Below are positions 1 to 10,139 of a stretch of 21,861 nt of DNA, piece after piece. The notes beneath the pieces were generated by a model. That model saw only the letters and a list, made by a program, of their open reading frames with translations, did not search any database and was not told the DNA's origin. The stretch covers positions 1 through 21,861 of IMG/VR virus record IMGVR_UViG_3300031787_000945, one strand, 5' to 3'. Every line of letters begins with the position of its first letter. The stretch's first letter is position 1. The position numbers and the translations under genes were made by a program. The DNA is from a virus.

Positions 1-2726
1 GCATCAAAGTCGCCGTCTAATGCCATATCATCAATATCAATACCGCTGGCAAGAATAAGTCCGTCTAGTTCTAGGCTGTAAACCATATCTGTTGAATTGC
101 CGTCAAATGGTGGTGTAGTTGTATCTTCATTAAACGTGGTTACATTGATACGAGGTTGCGGTTCTGGCAGGTCAACAACAACCGTTGTTGCAGTGAAAGA
201 ACGATTGCCAAGATCATCCTCAAATTTCAGCAGATAAGTACCTTCCAGCAATGGAACTTCAGCGCTGATGTCTGCGCCATCTACAGGACTGATGATGTCC
301 GTTGATGCATCCCATTCCGCACCAACCAAGGCTACGTTGTGACGGATAATTACGCGGCCACCAAGAGTCACATCTAACTCGGTAGATTGCGTCCATGAAA
401 TTGTGCCGCGATCGGCGCTGATCGGAATGAAAGATACACCTGTGACTGCAGCAGGTGGAGCAGTTTTTCCTGAAGCAGAAAATGTCAAAATAGACGGGTT
501 ACCTGGCAGCAACGCACTATTTAATGCGTACACTTCTACGTTATATGTGCCAACTCTTGTATCAATTATTTCGTATCCCACTTTTGTGATTAAATCTTCT
601 GTCCAGTTGTCATTGGCGTAACGGTAGCGAACACGGTAGGTAGTGATGCCGACAATCGCTACCCAACTCAGAACAATTTTGACCTTGGCAACACCATCGT
701 CTCCGTAGAAGACTTCTGTTGCTGTTAGATTATCGGGTCCGTCATAAAGAACATTAAGGTTAGTTGTATCCTTGGACTCCAGTGGCTCATCACGTTCAAT
801 GAGAGCATATTTACTGGCGTTATAAGACAATGCGGTAACGCTATACACACCGCCTTCTTGTTCGCTGACGCCGAGTACACGCCACGTTGATGTCTGGATG
901 TCCGTTGACTGTGCGATCCAGACACTGTTGGTAGCCGGTGTCTGACTAAAAGCAGGGCTAACAGTAATTGCAGCACCAGCAACACCGGTAATTGTGCGAG
1001 TCTCTAAAGTGCCATCGGGCATCACCACCGACAACGTGGGCGAGTTGGTGGTCGGAATATCGGTGGATGCGCTGTCGTCAACAGTGACAACAGTTGTCGT
1101 GGCACTCGCAATTCGACCACCGCGACGAACACCAGCCCGCATTGGGTCGCTAATTTCGATGATCTGACCGGGGCGGCAAATTGTTCCAGCGTCAATGCTG
1201 GTGCTAAAAGTGACGATTTCGGTTTCGTACTGACTGGTGTATAAAACCCATTTGCCGACGCGGCGTGCTTGACTTTGCGAGGTGCAGGCAAAGGCGTCGA
1301 TCTGGCTGTTGTTGTAGCCGTACTTCTCAATCAGGTCTGCGTCTTCGACCAGCTCATATGCCACATCGCGGGTGGTTTTAGTGTCGAAATACTTGACGGT
1401 GACCGCTGTTGGACGAGTTTTGGTGTCGCTTCCGCTGTAACTGAAGCCTGCTTCGGTGACGTTCGCCATCGTGAACAGGAAGGTTGCGTCCTGTGGACGA
1501 TCCTGCGAAATCGTGAGCGAGCCTGTGCTCCAATACGGCATTGCTCGGAAGACCGAGCACATCTGATTAATGAGGTTGTAAGCCTCCTCCTGTGTTTGGA
1601 TGACGACGTTGCACTGGAAGCGCGGTTCTTTTGCGCTGCCCAAACCTGTTGGAACTAGCTCATTGCAGTATTTGGACGCTTCATAGAAAGACCATTTATC
1701 TAGGTCGGCTGTTTGGATGTGCTCCCCAAAACCCATGCGGCTGTTACGGAGTAGGTCAAACAAGCACCACGCTGGATCTGCGCACCATTGCGCTGCACCA
1801 AATGCACCATTCCAGATACCGGCGTAGGTAACGCGACCCGTTTTAATATCTACTGTTGCATTGCTTGGTAACTGAATTTTGCGCCCACGAATACGGTAAG
1901 AGCGCGTTGGAATACTATTAAACTGTTCAGCAGAAATTTTGATGCCTACTAAGGCGCTGTATGGATACCGTAAACGGTCAGTAATAATTTCTGTGTACGA
2001 AGTCCATTGAAGTGAGCTACTTTCTCTGCTACTACTGGAGTCGTTGCTAACGCGCTCTACGCGCACATCAACCGGAAAAGTTTTACCAGTAAGAGAGATG
2101 GCAAAATTAAAGGGAAAAGGATCTTTTGTTAAGCCTTTTATCGTGCGCTTGTATGCTTCGTAAAAAGCGCCGCCATCCTCAGACAGCAATACGCGAAAAG
2201 ATAACTCGCTGCCTACAAGATCCCCTTTGTCTGTAAAGCGTTGAAGCAGCGGAATTGTTAGTGTAATACCAACTTTGTTGACATCTTCATCTGTGATAGT
2301 CCGTGTTAAAGGCAGGTTTTTTACGATCTCAACGCCTACCGCAAATTCACGTTGAACATTCGGGAATACGTTGATCGTGGATTGGTTTTCTGTTCCGTAT
2401 CTAGCATATACAGAGGCGCGTTTAAAATTAAAACTAGAAGCTGCTGGAGTCGCGTCGCTGTTGCTTGCTTGCTCCCGCAACAAAGATGTGTCGTTAAAGA
2501 AAATATCTTTTTTTAGGATTGTATTGTATAAAGATGTGCCTCGCGTAATACCAAGGCTAGATGGCGTGGCAAAACCTTCAATTTCACCTTCACCGATAAG
2601 ATCCAGCACATAAGCATACGCTGTGGATTCAAGCGTGTCCTTGTCTTCCGATGGCGTATAACCCTCTCCTTTGGAGCCGCCGCCTTTACCACCGCCACCA
2701 CCAGCACCAATGATGAGTTCATCCAT
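1..2726 (-). CDS. Tail tip host-specificity protein, lambda gpJ-like (3' end cut off by window)
   Basis: Central tail fibre/tip protein expected to form the distal end of the tail and contact the host receptor. The frame stays open for 908 codons from the ATG at 2726 to the window edge, and I found no stop in it when reading it through; lambda gpJ is about 1130 residues, so the C-terminal receptor-binding part is missing. It begins with a glycine-rich leader (MDELIIGAGGGGGKGGG), followed by the family-typical segment YVLDLIGEGEIEGF. Around residue 320 is the conserved CADPAWCLFDLLRNSRMGFG stretch of gpJ proteins. Fibronectin-III-like beta sequence follows at about residues 660-740, with another beta-rich stretch after it. 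The start is supported by GAGGA seven bases upstream; it lies two bases after the gpI stop. Lambda-like gpI and gpK lie immediately upstream. Family assignment is strong; receptor unknown. Confidence 0.92.
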   Translation of the reverse strand, partial: MDELIIGAGGGGGKGGGSKGEGYTPSEDKDTLESTAYAYVLDLIGEGEIEGFATPSSLGITRGTSLYNTILKKDIFFNDTSLLREQASNSDATPAASSFNFKRASVYARYGTENQSTINVFPNVQREFAVGVEIVKNLPLTRTITDEDVNKVGITLTIPLLQRFTDKGDLVGSELSFRVLLSEDGGAFYEAYKRTIKGLTKDPFPFNFAISLTGKTFPVDVRVERVSNDSSSSRESSSLQWTSYTEIITDRLRYPYSALVGIKISAEQFNSIPTRSYRIRGRKIQLPSNATVDIKTGRVTYAGIWNGAFGAAQWCADPAWCLFDLLRNSRMGFGEHIQTADLDKWSFYEASKYCNELVPTGLGSAKEPRFQCNVVIQTQEEAYNLINQMCSVFRAMPYWSTGSLTISQDRPQDATFLFTMANVTEAGFSYSGSDTKTRPTAVTVKYFDTKTTRDVAYELVEDADLIEKYGYNNSQIDAFACTSQSQARRVGKWVLYTSQYETEIVTFSTSIDAGTICRPGQIIEISDPMRAGVRRGGRIASATTTVVTVDDSASTDIPTTNSPTLSVVMPDGTLETRTITGVAGAAITVSPAFSQTPATNSVWIAQSTDIQTSTWRVLGVSEQEGGVYSVTALSYNASKYALIERDEPLESKDTTNLNVLYDGPDNLTATEVFYGDDGVAKVKIVLSWVAIVGITTYRVRYRYANDNWTEDLITKVGYEIIDTRVGTYNVEVYALNSALLPGNPSILTFSASGKTAPPAAVTGVSFIPISADRGTISWTQSTELDVTLGGRVIIRHNVALVGAEWDASTDIISPVDGADISAEVPLLEGTYLLKFEDDLGNRSFTATTVVVDLPEPQPRINVTTFNEDTTTPPFDGNSTDMVYSLELDGLILASGIDIDDMALDGDFD

Positions 2727-2728
2727 GA

Positions 2729-3346
2729 TCATTCCTCGTCGATGTCGATGCCAGCGGATATGGTGATCGAACCAGTGATCACTTCGCCGAAAATAACGGG
2801 TACAGGTAAGCCTTGTCTGCTTGTGTTTTGTACGCCGCTAAAAAAGTAACTTTTGCTGGGGTCGTTGTCTGAATCTTTGCCTAGTTTTGGTTGACTTGGA
2901 GTAGGAGTAAGAAGCCCAGCGACACCATTAAGGACAAGACTTGCACCTAAAAAACCACCAAAAACTGCAACATTTGCGATTGCGGCTGCAGTGCCATACG
3001 AAAGTGCGCCACTCAACACAGCGCCAGCAGCAAGACCAGGAATCAAAAATGCCCCCGCAACGAGGGCTACACCTAATATAATTTGCCCGACGTTGCCCCC
3101 AGCACCTACCACCACTGGCACGATCTTGATCTCTTGCTGGCCGCTGGGATGATGTAGTTCGTCCAGCGTCAAAGCGTCGGCTCCTACCAACACCTTGTAG
3201 TGCCGATCAGCCATGTGATGATCCAAGCCGGGGAAGTTGGCAAGCAGAAAACGCACGGCTTCGGCGGCATTTTGAACTTCTGCTTGTAGTACCCGCTTGC
3301 CTACAAACTGAGCCAGCTTGCCGTAGAGCTTAATTGTGCGAAGCAT
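2729..3346 (-). CDS. Tail assembly protein, lambda gpI-like
   Basis: Predicted 205-residue tail tip assembly protein. The first 80 residues ([17 protein letters not shown]...) form the ubiquitin-like beta-grasp seen in gpI proteins, and the middle (about residues 85-155) is a Gly/Ala-rich, strongly hydrophobic stretch typical of this family. The C-terminus is polar and ends in an acidic IDIDEE. The start at 3346 is chosen over an in-frame start 51 bases upstream because AAGGAGG lies eight bases before this ATG and the family begins here. It overlaps the end of the gpK-like gene by 17 bases, and its stop is two bases before the gpJ start. In lambda, gpI acts with gpJ, gpK and gpL in building the tail tip; it need not stay in the virion. 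Confidence 0.88.
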   Translation of the reverse strand: MLRTIKLYGKLAQFVGKRVLQAEVQNAAEAVRFLLANFPGLDHHMADRHYKVLVGADALTLDELHHPSGQQEIKIVPVVVGAGGNVGQIILGVALVAGAFLIPGLAAGAVLSGALSYGTAAAIANVAVFGGFLGASLVLNGVAGLLTPTPSQPKLGKDSDNDPSKSYFFSGVQNTSRQGLPVPVIFGEVITGSITISAGIDIDEE

Positions 3347-4040
3347 GGCGCAGCCTCCTTCCTGTGCATGATAGGAGCCACTCACCGTAGAAGTCACGGC
3401 TAGATAGGCGACCTTGCAAATGGTGCAGCAGGATTTGGTCTCCGAGGTAGACGCCGCAGTGATTCAAGCCACGGCTGTTGATTGCCATCAGTACAAAGTC
3501 GCCTGTTTTCAGCTCTTCGTCTTGACGTAGCTCGCGGAAACCGGCTTCTGCCCAACACACATCAAAAGTTGGTACAGCGGCAAACTCATCGGGATGCACA
3601 TCACGCGGCCAATCGCGGAGTTGCAGTCCCTGCTCGGCGTACCAGTCCCGTGCCAGCGTCCAACAGTCGGTGACGCCCCACACCCATTGCCTGCCGATCA
3701 GCGGTGCCTTGTAGCCGCAGGGCTTGCACTCACCCCAGGTTTCAAGCACAGGGTTGACGATGTACCAGGGTAGCCCGGACTTTTCGCACGCCACCCTGTC
3801 CGCCTGTGATGGTGTTGGCGCAAGGATCGGATGGCTGTGAACGATACCAACGATCTCGCCTTTGTCCTCAGCGGCTGCCCAACCCTCGGGGTCCAGCACA
3901 AAGTAGTCGGGAGATTCTGCGAGGTTCTTGCATGGCATGTACCGCTGCCGTCCTTTGACAACCACCAGTAGCCCACAGCTTTCGTTGGGAACTTCGGTTT
4001 TGGCGTGTGCCAAGGCAGCAGCGCGAGCGGTTACGTTCAT
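3330..4040 (-). CDS. Tail tip peptidase, lambda gpK-like (JAMM + NlpC/P60)
   Basis: Two-domain, 236-residue protein of the gpK family. The N-terminal Mov34/JAB domain has a complete metalloprotease signature: Glu20, then H68-S-H70-P, seven residues, S78 and D81 (HxHx7SxxD). The C-terminal NlpC/P60 cysteine peptidase domain shows Cys126 in the context [11 protein letters not shown], His194 in NHCGVYLGD, and a third polar position near His206-207. The first domain is related to isopeptidases, the second to cell-wall peptidases, so it may process a tail protein and/or cut peptidoglycan; which one is not shown by the sequence. The start ATG overlaps the gpL-like stop as ATGA. All catalytic residues are present, so both domains should be active. 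Confidence 0.93.
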   Translation of the reverse strand: MNVTARAAALAHAKTEVPNESCGLLVVVKGRQRYMPCKNLAESPDYFVLDPEGWAAAEDKGEIVGIVHSHPILAPTPSQADRVACEKSGLPWYIVNPVLETWGECKPCGYKAPLIGRQWVWGVTDCWTLARDWYAEQGLQLRDWPRDVHPDEFAAVPTFDVCWAEAGFRELRQDEELKTGDFVLMAINSRGLNHCGVYLGDQILLHHLQGRLSSRDFYGEWLLSCTGRRLRHASHN

Positions 4041-5671
4041 ATATTGATGCCGCCAACACCAGGGAATCCACCGAATGGCAGTTCGCCATTAGGGCGAATG
4101 CTGTACGTTTTAGATGGTGTAAAAGTATATGTTGACGAGGAGAAGGTAACAGGAACATAGAACGTTGCACTTAGGCTATCACCTTTGTTTTTTTGTAGTG
4201 CTTTATCGACCAAAACTTCCGAGGCTCCGTTGCTGTAAATAACTTTTGTTCCTTTAACAACGCCCGATCCTACTACTAAATCACCAATGTTTATGCCACT
4301 TGTGTTACTCATTGCTAAGCGGTATAGCTTTTGTCCATCGCCATAAACGCCACCACCTGCGCCTTTATATGTAACTGACTTAGTTGTTGCGCTTGCCCAA
4401 GCTAAATCATTTAAATCAATGTTTAGGTTGATAGTTGTTCCACTCACCGATGCAACTTTTGTGCCCGCTGGAATACCCACGCCACTCACCGCAACACCGC
4501 TTTTGATGCCAGTAGCACTGCTGACTGTTATAGATAAACCATCAGACGCAAGCGTTCCGGTTCGCGTAAAGGGATTATTAGTAGCTGTTGCTGCTTGCGA
4601 AAGTGTAAGACTGTAGGGTGCGGTCAAATTTTTTGCTGCAACTGTTGTTCCGGCAGGTAATCCATATCCAGTGATTTTGTTGCCTGTACTTGTCTTTTGT
4701 ACTTCATTTAACGTAAGTCCCGTCATTGTTGTACTGCCTGATGTCACATTCGCGCTAACGGTTACTGTGTCAAAACGGAGCTTGCAGCTACTCAGTCGTT
4801 TGCCGCATACATCTGCCGCAAGAGTTGTTACAGCTATATCGTCACGATCAAAATAGCCATCGCCTGTATAGTTGCAGCCATCGCCGCGATAGGTCCATGG
4901 ACAAATGTTTGCGATGACTTGGCGGCGTGGTGCGCGAACATTCTGTAGGTCAAAAACAGCGGCTAGCTCAAACTCAACAACTTCGCGGTTCTCGAATGAC
5001 TTACGAGCAACGTAATACTCGTCACGTGGAAATTCAGCCGTAGGATCTGGCGTGCCGTAAGGATTGGTGCCACCTTCAAAGTTCGCTGCATCCAGATATT
5101 TGATCAGCGTGCGGATGCGTGTGACCTTCGCACCAAGCAGGTCATTCCCAGGGTTAAAAGTATTGACCGCCTGCAAAATTGCCGTGATGGTGCTCACAAG
5201 GTTGGCAACACGCAGTGTTGGTCTGGGAAGCTGACCTTGACCGTTGTATTCAAAGCCAGTCGCCTCTACCGGATACCGCAGGTAGCTGTTGCCGTTAAAG
5301 ACGACCTGCCCATTGGTTGCCGTGGCATTGGCACCAGCATGGAAGCGGTAGGTGCTGGCTGAGCCGTGCAGGCTGGCAAAAGTCTCAAGCGTAAATAGCT
5401 CGATGATGCCGCTTGGAGCAACGCCCTGCAGATCTGCTGCAAACTGCGTGATTGCTGCCCAGACAACGCCGCCATCCTCGACATAACCCTGCACACGTGT
5501 GCCGCTAGTCGTGTCGAAGATTGCAATCAGTCGCGGCCATTGAGGTTCCGTTCCGCCTGATGTACCAGCGTCAACGCACTTGAAAACCAAGCCCGTTGCG
5601 GGGACTGTTGTGGCGCGAACTACATCGCCAACGACATATGCAGTGCTAGCAGCCCAAGCAGAATATGCCAT
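4037..5671 (-). CDS. Tail tip Fe-S protein, lambda gpL-like, with extra N-terminal and inserted domains
   Basis: A 544-residue enlarged relative of lambda gpL (about 232 residues). Residues 1-77 form an added small domain of carbohydrate-binding look ([32 protein letters not shown]). The gpL core starts near residue 80. Cysteines 257, 266, 289 and 296 have spacings 9, 23 and 7, the same as the lambda gpL cysteines known to hold a 4Fe-4S cluster. The family C-terminal motif [10 protein letters not shown] normally follows the last cysteine closely but here sits at residues 529-538, after about 225 inserted residues made of three related beta modules. The start overlaps the upstream gpM-like stop (TGATG). 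The core assignment is secure; binding by the extra domains is inferred. Confidence 0.92.
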   Translation of the reverse strand: MAYSAWAASTAYVVGDVVRATTVPATGLVFKCVDAGTSGGTEPQWPRLIAIFDTTSGTRVQGYVEDGGVVWAAITQFAADLQGVAPSGIIELFTLETFASLHGSASTYRFHAGANATATNGQVVFNGNSYLRYPVEATGFEYNGQGQLPRPTLRVANLVSTITAILQAVNTFNPGNDLLGAKVTRIRTLIKYLDAANFEGGTNPYGTPDPTAEFPRDEYYVARKSFENREVVEFELAAVFDLQNVRAPRRQVIANICPWTYRGDGCNYTGDGYFDRDDIAVTTLAADVCGKRLSSCKLRFDTVTVSANVTSGSTTMTGLTLNEVQKTSTGNKITGYGLPAGTTVAAKNLTAPYSLTLSQAATATNNPFTRTGTLASDGLSITVSSATGIKSGVAVSGVGIPAGTKVASVSGTTINLNIDLNDLAWASATTKSVTYKGAGGGVYGDGQKLYRLAMSNTSGINIGDLVVGSGVVKGTKVIYSNGASEVLVDKALQKNKGDSLSATFYVPVTFSSSTYTFTPSKTYSIRPNGELPFGGFPGVGGINI

Positions 5672-6375
5672 CAGGAGGGTTCAAAGACACGTCTAAAAGA
5701 CGCTTGAATGTCGTTATTATTATGATTATTGTACCGCGTGCTCCATTCGGCGCAAACATATTTTCCGGTAGAGCTAGTCAGAGGATCGGTCCAAGTGAAA
5801 GCAGTTTGGACCCTGGCTTGACGCAGGAATGTTCGAATCTGATCTCTTTCTGTATTTGTTCTATTTCGGAATTCTAAGCTCCAAATTTCCTGCTGTGGAT
5901 TCAAGCCAAATTTTAAGCGTTGAGTGTAGCCATCCCCAAAATTTACAGTGCGAACATTTGACTCATATTCTTGAGTTGCTGTGAAATCTGGAATCCAAGT
6001 AAAAGTGGTGGCAGTTCCCGCCGGAATCGCAATGTTTGTTTCGCCAGCTTCATATCTTAATTCAAATTCAGCATTTATTGATCTGAAATTACAGGAGTCA
6101 AGGCTCGCGCTCCATTTTGCGCAAATAAATTGAGCCGTTTCCCCAAAAGGAGTCTCCCATTCAAAAGTTTCTTGGCCGTCACGAGCCTTCAAAAAATCCA
6201 GAATGTCGGTCGCATCACTAGTGCTGCGATTGCTAAACCGCAGACTCCATGTATCCCTGAACGGATTGATGCCATAAACAAGACGCTGCTCGTACGCGCC
6301 TAGCCTCACCTGATTGACGCGAGGCGTTGAAGTCTCAGTCGCCGGACGATCGGGTATGTAGGTAAAGGTGGCCAT
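5671..6375 (-). CDS. Minor tail protein, tandem duplication of lambda gpM-like domain
   Basis: This 234-residue protein contains two copies of the gpM (phage minor tail) domain; lambda gpM has one, at 109 residues. Copy 1 spans about residues 3-107 and copy 2 about 124-232. Aligned landmarks are FTYIPD/FTWIPD, QRLVYGINP/QRLKFGLNP, WSLRFSNR/WSLEFRNR, ILDFL/IRTFL and FICAKWS/YVCAEWS. A short linker (ETNIAIPAGTATT) joins them. gpM sits between the tape measure/tube end and gpL in the tail tip. The gene overlaps both neighbours by one base (TAATG upstream, TGATG downstream). The copies differ enough that the duplication is old and each may have its own contact surface. Confidence 0.9.
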   Translation of the reverse strand: MATFTYIPDRPATETSTPRVNQVRLGAYEQRLVYGINPFRDTWSLRFSNRSTSDATDILDFLKARDGQETFEWETPFGETAQFICAKWSASLDSCNFRSINAEFELRYEAGETNIAIPAGTATTFTWIPDFTATQEYESNVRTVNFGDGYTQRLKFGLNPQQEIWSLEFRNRTNTERDQIRTFLRQARVQTAFTWTDPLTSSTGKYVCAEWSTRYNNHNNNDIQASFRRVFEPS

Positions 6376-9300
6376 TAAGCGAGCAATCCTCCAGGGCGCT
6401 TCTGTTTGATCAGTTCAGCTTGAACTGCGGCAGACAAAGCAGAGCCGAGCTGGCTGGCCTTTCCGGTGTCACCCTGAACCTGGCTGCCGCTGGCGTCAAC
6501 ATTAACCACCACGCTAGTGCCACCGCCGCCGGAGATGCCAAGTTTACCGTCACGGCCACGCTTCAGCGGCATGATGGCTTCTGGACCGGCCTCACCCATC
6601 AAACCGAAACGCCCACTGCCTCCTTCTGCGTACTTGAACAGCGTCGGCTTGTTGACGATGCCGCCCATGGCGAAGGGTTGGATGCCGTTTTGGGCGTAGA
6701 CGTTGCCGTTGGCGTTCAACGCTGGCATAGAAAAAGCTGCTGGGTTGAAAGCTGCCTGCCCACCACTGAAAACACCGCTTAAATTTGGAGCGCCACTTTT
6801 ACCAAACGGGCTTGTGTTAATACCAAGCGCTTTCATGATAGTTCCATAAATAATCATTGTTAGTTGTTGAGCAATAATTTGCTGTGCCATTTGAAGGAAA
6901 CCCTCAGCGATTGATTTCATCATTCCAGCAAGCGCCTCGCGAGCGGATGTTGCGCCAGAAATTGTCTGCGTGAATGCAGTCGAGAAAGATTGACCAATCG
7001 TATTTGCGTTTGTTGCTACTTGATTTTCAATTGCAAGGAGCTCCGTTAGGTTATTTTTCATATCTACATAAGTTTTCGCCGCTGGGCTCAGTCCGTTTTG
7101 TGGTTCATAAACTTGCGGGCCAGCAAATGCGCCACCGGCTGCACCAAAGTCAAACAAAGAAAGACCAGCCGCGCGACCAGCTTGTTGCATTTCCTTCGTA
7201 AGGCCCATGCTTTCAATGATTCGTTTTTGCAGTGCCAGTTCTGCCGTCATATTTTGCTCTGCTTCTAATTGTAATTGTTTGTATTCAAGTTGATTCTGAC
7301 TGAATTGCTCAGCCAACCGTGAAACGTCCAGCCCCTTTTGCCGTCCTTGTGCAATTAAATCGCTCAGTTTTTCATTGTGCTCGTTAATTGCAGTTTGCTT
7401 AATATCAATCTGCAATTGGCGCTCTTTCAGCTGAAGAGCTTCAAGCTCTGTGCTGCTGGCGCCAGCGGCAATCATCGCCCTCCTGTCTCGCTCAATAGTT
7501 GTCAGCTCCTCTACTAGCAGATTTTTTAAGCTCATATCTCGAATTCTGGAAAGAGTTGTAAAAGCCTCTTCGTACTGTTTTTGCTGTTGCTTTGCGAGTT
7601 TTTCGGCTTCTTTGCGAGAATCACCGCCAGCGTCTGTTGAAATACCAGGGAGCCCTGGCCTTTCTGGTGCCTCACCCGTGATCCCACGAGCGCTCATATC
7701 GGCTGCAAGCAAAGATTGAAGGCGTCCAAATTGCTGAGCGCGTCTTGCTTGCATTCGCACAAGGTCTGCAGTGAACTGCTCGGTAAGACCCATGCCAGGT
7801 TTCTCGCTAATTCTTTGTTGAAGTTCTTTGATTCTGTTTTCAGTGGCGTCTAGATTTCGCTGTGCTTCATTGATTTCGCCTTGCCGGCCACGACCCAAGA
7901 ATTCATTTAATTTGCGAATACCAGAATCAATTGCAGTAACAATTTGCGCAAAAACAGTTTGAAATTCAGCGCCAATTGGACGCAGAAGCGTGCCTACGCT
8001 TTCGCTGAGATTCGACAATGATGTCTTAAGTCGATCGCCTGCAGCTTCTGGACCGCTGGCAATCTGCTTAGCGGACTCTCCGTATTCTTCAAATAATTTT
8101 TCTGCAAATTTTTGAAAGTCAAGCAAAGATACTTGTCCCTGCTCAAGCGCTTTATCGAGCTGCTGCGGCGTTTTGCCGATTGATTCGGCAAACAAAGAAA
8201 ACGCACCAGGCAATCTTTCGCCAATTTGTCCGCGCAATTCTTCGGCGGAAACTTTGCCTTTGCTGAATACCTGTGCAGTTGCGGTAACAGCCGCATTCAA
8301 GTTTTCAACCGACCCCCCAGTGCCTCTAATACCAGCGGCAATTCCACGGAAAGCTACTTCGGCATCTTTGACACTGCCACCGGCGCCAATTACTGACGCC
8401 GTTAACTGAGTAAATGATTTAGTGATTACGTCCTGAGGAATCGCAAGCTCTTGGCTGTATTGACGGATAATTCCAAGCGCTTGATTATATTCCGAACTGC
8501 TTTGCGTTACATTGCGCAACGCAATTCTTAATTTTTCAAGTTGAGCGGCATAATCGGCTGCAGCTCCAAGTTGTTGCCTAAATGCGCCAACTTGAGCGCC
8601 GATTGCAGAACCAGCGAAAGCGCCCCCTACGGTCCCAAGCCCTGGCACCATTGATCCAACAGCAGCGCCAGCGAGGCCACCCAGGAAACCTTCAGGGCCG
8701 CCAAAAATACCACCAGAAACAACAGCACCAGCAGCTTGCACTGCTTGACCGGCTGTGATTCCGCGACGGCGGCGACGATCCCTTGCCTCTAATTGACGAT
8801 CAAATGCAGCGAGCTCATCCTTAAAGCCTTTTTCCCTGACTTGGCCTTCGAGCTCAAGGCCATCAAGCATCTTGTCAATTTGAATCTGATCGTATTTCGA
8901 TTGAAGCTCCACACGACGAATGCGCGCATCTTCGTAGATGCGATTAACGTCATCCATCGCACGCTCAATTGATTCCTGAGCGCGACGACCAGCCTCGGGA
9001 AACGGCTGCGGCCCAATCGGTGTGGGATACGCAGCTTCTTCAACACGAATCCGACCGGGCGTTCTTGCGCCACCGGCAATCATCGCGCCCGTTACGGGAT
9101 CTCTGTATCCACCAACGCCTGGAGCCATCGGCCCCTGTGTTCTGTAATACTCTTGAATTCCGGCAATCTTGTCGGCACGACGCTCAACTCCAGCTTGTGC
9201 AATATCAAGTTGGCGGAAAGCCTCTGCAGTACCAGTAAGTTCAGCGCGCAGTTCACGCTGAATACCTGCCATCCGATTTGAAACCTCAACATATTGAGCG

Positions 9301-10139
9301 CTTCCACGTTCAACATTTACTAGTTCTACGGCAAGCTCAGAAAGCTGCTGTTCAAGGGCGGCAGTGGTATTTGGAAGTCCCGGGAGCCTTGAAGGATCTG
9401 CATAGCCACCTTGAAAAATAGGACTTTGGAATGCCTGAAAACCGGCGATAACCTCAGCCCGACCAGTTCTGCCTGCCTGAGTGATAGAGAGCAGTCGGAT
9501 GCGTTCTAAGGTCTCAAGATATTTTTCAGAATCAAAACGCAATCCAGTCAGACCACGACGAAGGGTTGCAATCTGCCCTCCAAGCACTTCTGGTGTGGCG
9601 CCAAAGCCAGCGCTCAAAGCGCGATTAAACTGCGCAGCTTCATTATTCAAATTGCCCAGCTTTGTCTTGGCATTATCAATATCCTTTCCAAGCTGAGCAA
9701 AAGCAGACGAGCCTGGGCGGGCCTGCCTTTGCAGTTCAGTAAGCGCCCGAATTTGCTGTTGTAGTGCTTGAGCATTGCGCTCAGAAGCGCTTGTTGCTCG
9801 AGTTATTGACTCTCTTTGTTGGTCAATTGCTGCACTACTACCGCGAAGCTCAGTTTCAAGTGCGGCAATACTGCTAGTTAATTTGTTGTACGTAGAGGAG
9901 CCAATTTCTGCCTGGCCGCGCAATCCCTTGAACGCTTCTAACTGCCCTTTGATTAACTGCTCAGTTCGACTGCTTGCGTCACCAAACTCAATAATACTGC
10001 GACGTGCCTTTTCAATTGTCGCGTTAGAAGGACCAATGGACTTTTCAAGCTCGCGAAACGAACTCTTCAGCTTGTCCAAGCCTTCAAGGCCCTGGATGCC
10101 AAGCTTTACGAGAATTTCGCTGACTTGCTTGCTAGCCAT
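6375..10139 (-). CDS. Tail tape measure protein, lambda gpH-like
   Basis: A 1254-residue protein that sets tail length and is probably released into the host envelope at infection. Residues 1-330 are mostly helical and contain at least three spaced copies of a GS-x-Y/F heptad-like unit (near 77-99, 140-162 and 276-298). A Gly/Ala-rich hydrophobic stretch follows at about 460-520, then the conserved tape-measure domain at about 530-740 (TQLTASVIGAGGS, GQIGERLPGAF). Long coiled-coil sequence follows. The C-terminus holds the family tail EAGPEAIMPLKRGRDGKLG and a Gly-rich linker. Using roughly 0.15-0.17 nm per residue, the tail would be about 190-215 nm. The start ATG overlaps the end of the G-T frame by eight bases, as in lambda. 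No catalytic domain is visible. Confidence 0.95.
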   Translation of the reverse strand: MASKQVSEILVKLGIQGLEGLDKLKSSFRELEKSIGPSNATIEKARRSIIEFGDASSRTEQLIKGQLEAFKGLRGQAEIGSSTYNKLTSSIAALETELRGSSAAIDQQRESITRATSASERNAQALQQQIRALTELQRQARPGSSAFAQLGKDIDNAKTKLGNLNNEAAQFNRALSAGFGATPEVLGGQIATLRRGLTGLRFDSEKYLETLERIRLLSITQAGRTGRAEVIAGFQAFQSPIFQGGYADPSRLPGLPNTTAALEQQLSELAVELVNVERGSAQYVEVSNRMAGIQRELRAELTGTAEAFRQLDIAQAGVERRADKIAGIQEYYRTQGPMAPGVGGYRDPVTGAMIAGGARTPGRIRVEEAAYPTPIGPQPFPEAGRRAQESIERAMDDVNRIYEDARIRRVELQSKYDQIQIDKMLDGLELEGQVREKGFKDELAAFDRQLEARDRRRRRGITAGQAVQAAGAVVSGGIFGGPEGFLGGLAGAAVGSMVPGLGTVGGAFAGSAIGAQVGAFRQQLGAAADYAAQLEKLRIALRNVTQSSSEYNQALGIIRQYSQELAIPQDVITKSFTQLTASVIGAGGSVKDAEVAFRGIAAGIRGTGGSVENLNAAVTATAQVFSKGKVSAEELRGQIGERLPGAFSLFAESIGKTPQQLDKALEQGQVSLLDFQKFAEKLFEEYGESAKQIASGPEAAGDRLKTSLSNLSESVGTLLRPIGAEFQTVFAQIVTAIDSGIRKLNEFLGRGRQGEINEAQRNLDATENRIKELQQRISEKPGMGLTEQFTADLVRMQARRAQQFGRLQSLLAADMSARGITGEAPERPGLPGISTDAGGDSRKEAEKLAKQQQKQYEEAFTTLSRIRDMSLKNLLVEELTTIERDRRAMIAAGASSTELEALQLKERQLQIDIKQTAINEHNEKLSDLIAQGRQKGLDVSRLAEQFSQNQLEYKQLQLEAEQNMTAELALQKRIIESMGLTKEMQQAGRAAGLSLFDFGAAGGAFAGPQVYEPQNGLSPAAKTYVDMKNNLTELLAIENQVATNANTIGQSFSTAFTQTISGATSAREALAGMMKSIAEGFLQMAQQIIAQQLTMIIYGTIMKALGINTSPFGKSGAPNLSGVFSGGQAAFNPAAFSMPALNANGNVYAQNGIQPFAMGGIVNKPTLFKYAEGGSGRFGLMGEAGPEAIMPLKRGRDGKLGISGGGGTSVVVNVDASGSQVQGDTGKASQLGSALSAAVQAELIKQKRPGGLLA

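Noticed and set aside
725-1658. Several open frames of 60-130 codons on both strands within the gpJ region
   Set aside because: They overlap the uninterrupted 908-codon gpJ frame, which has clear family motifs, and show no features of their own.
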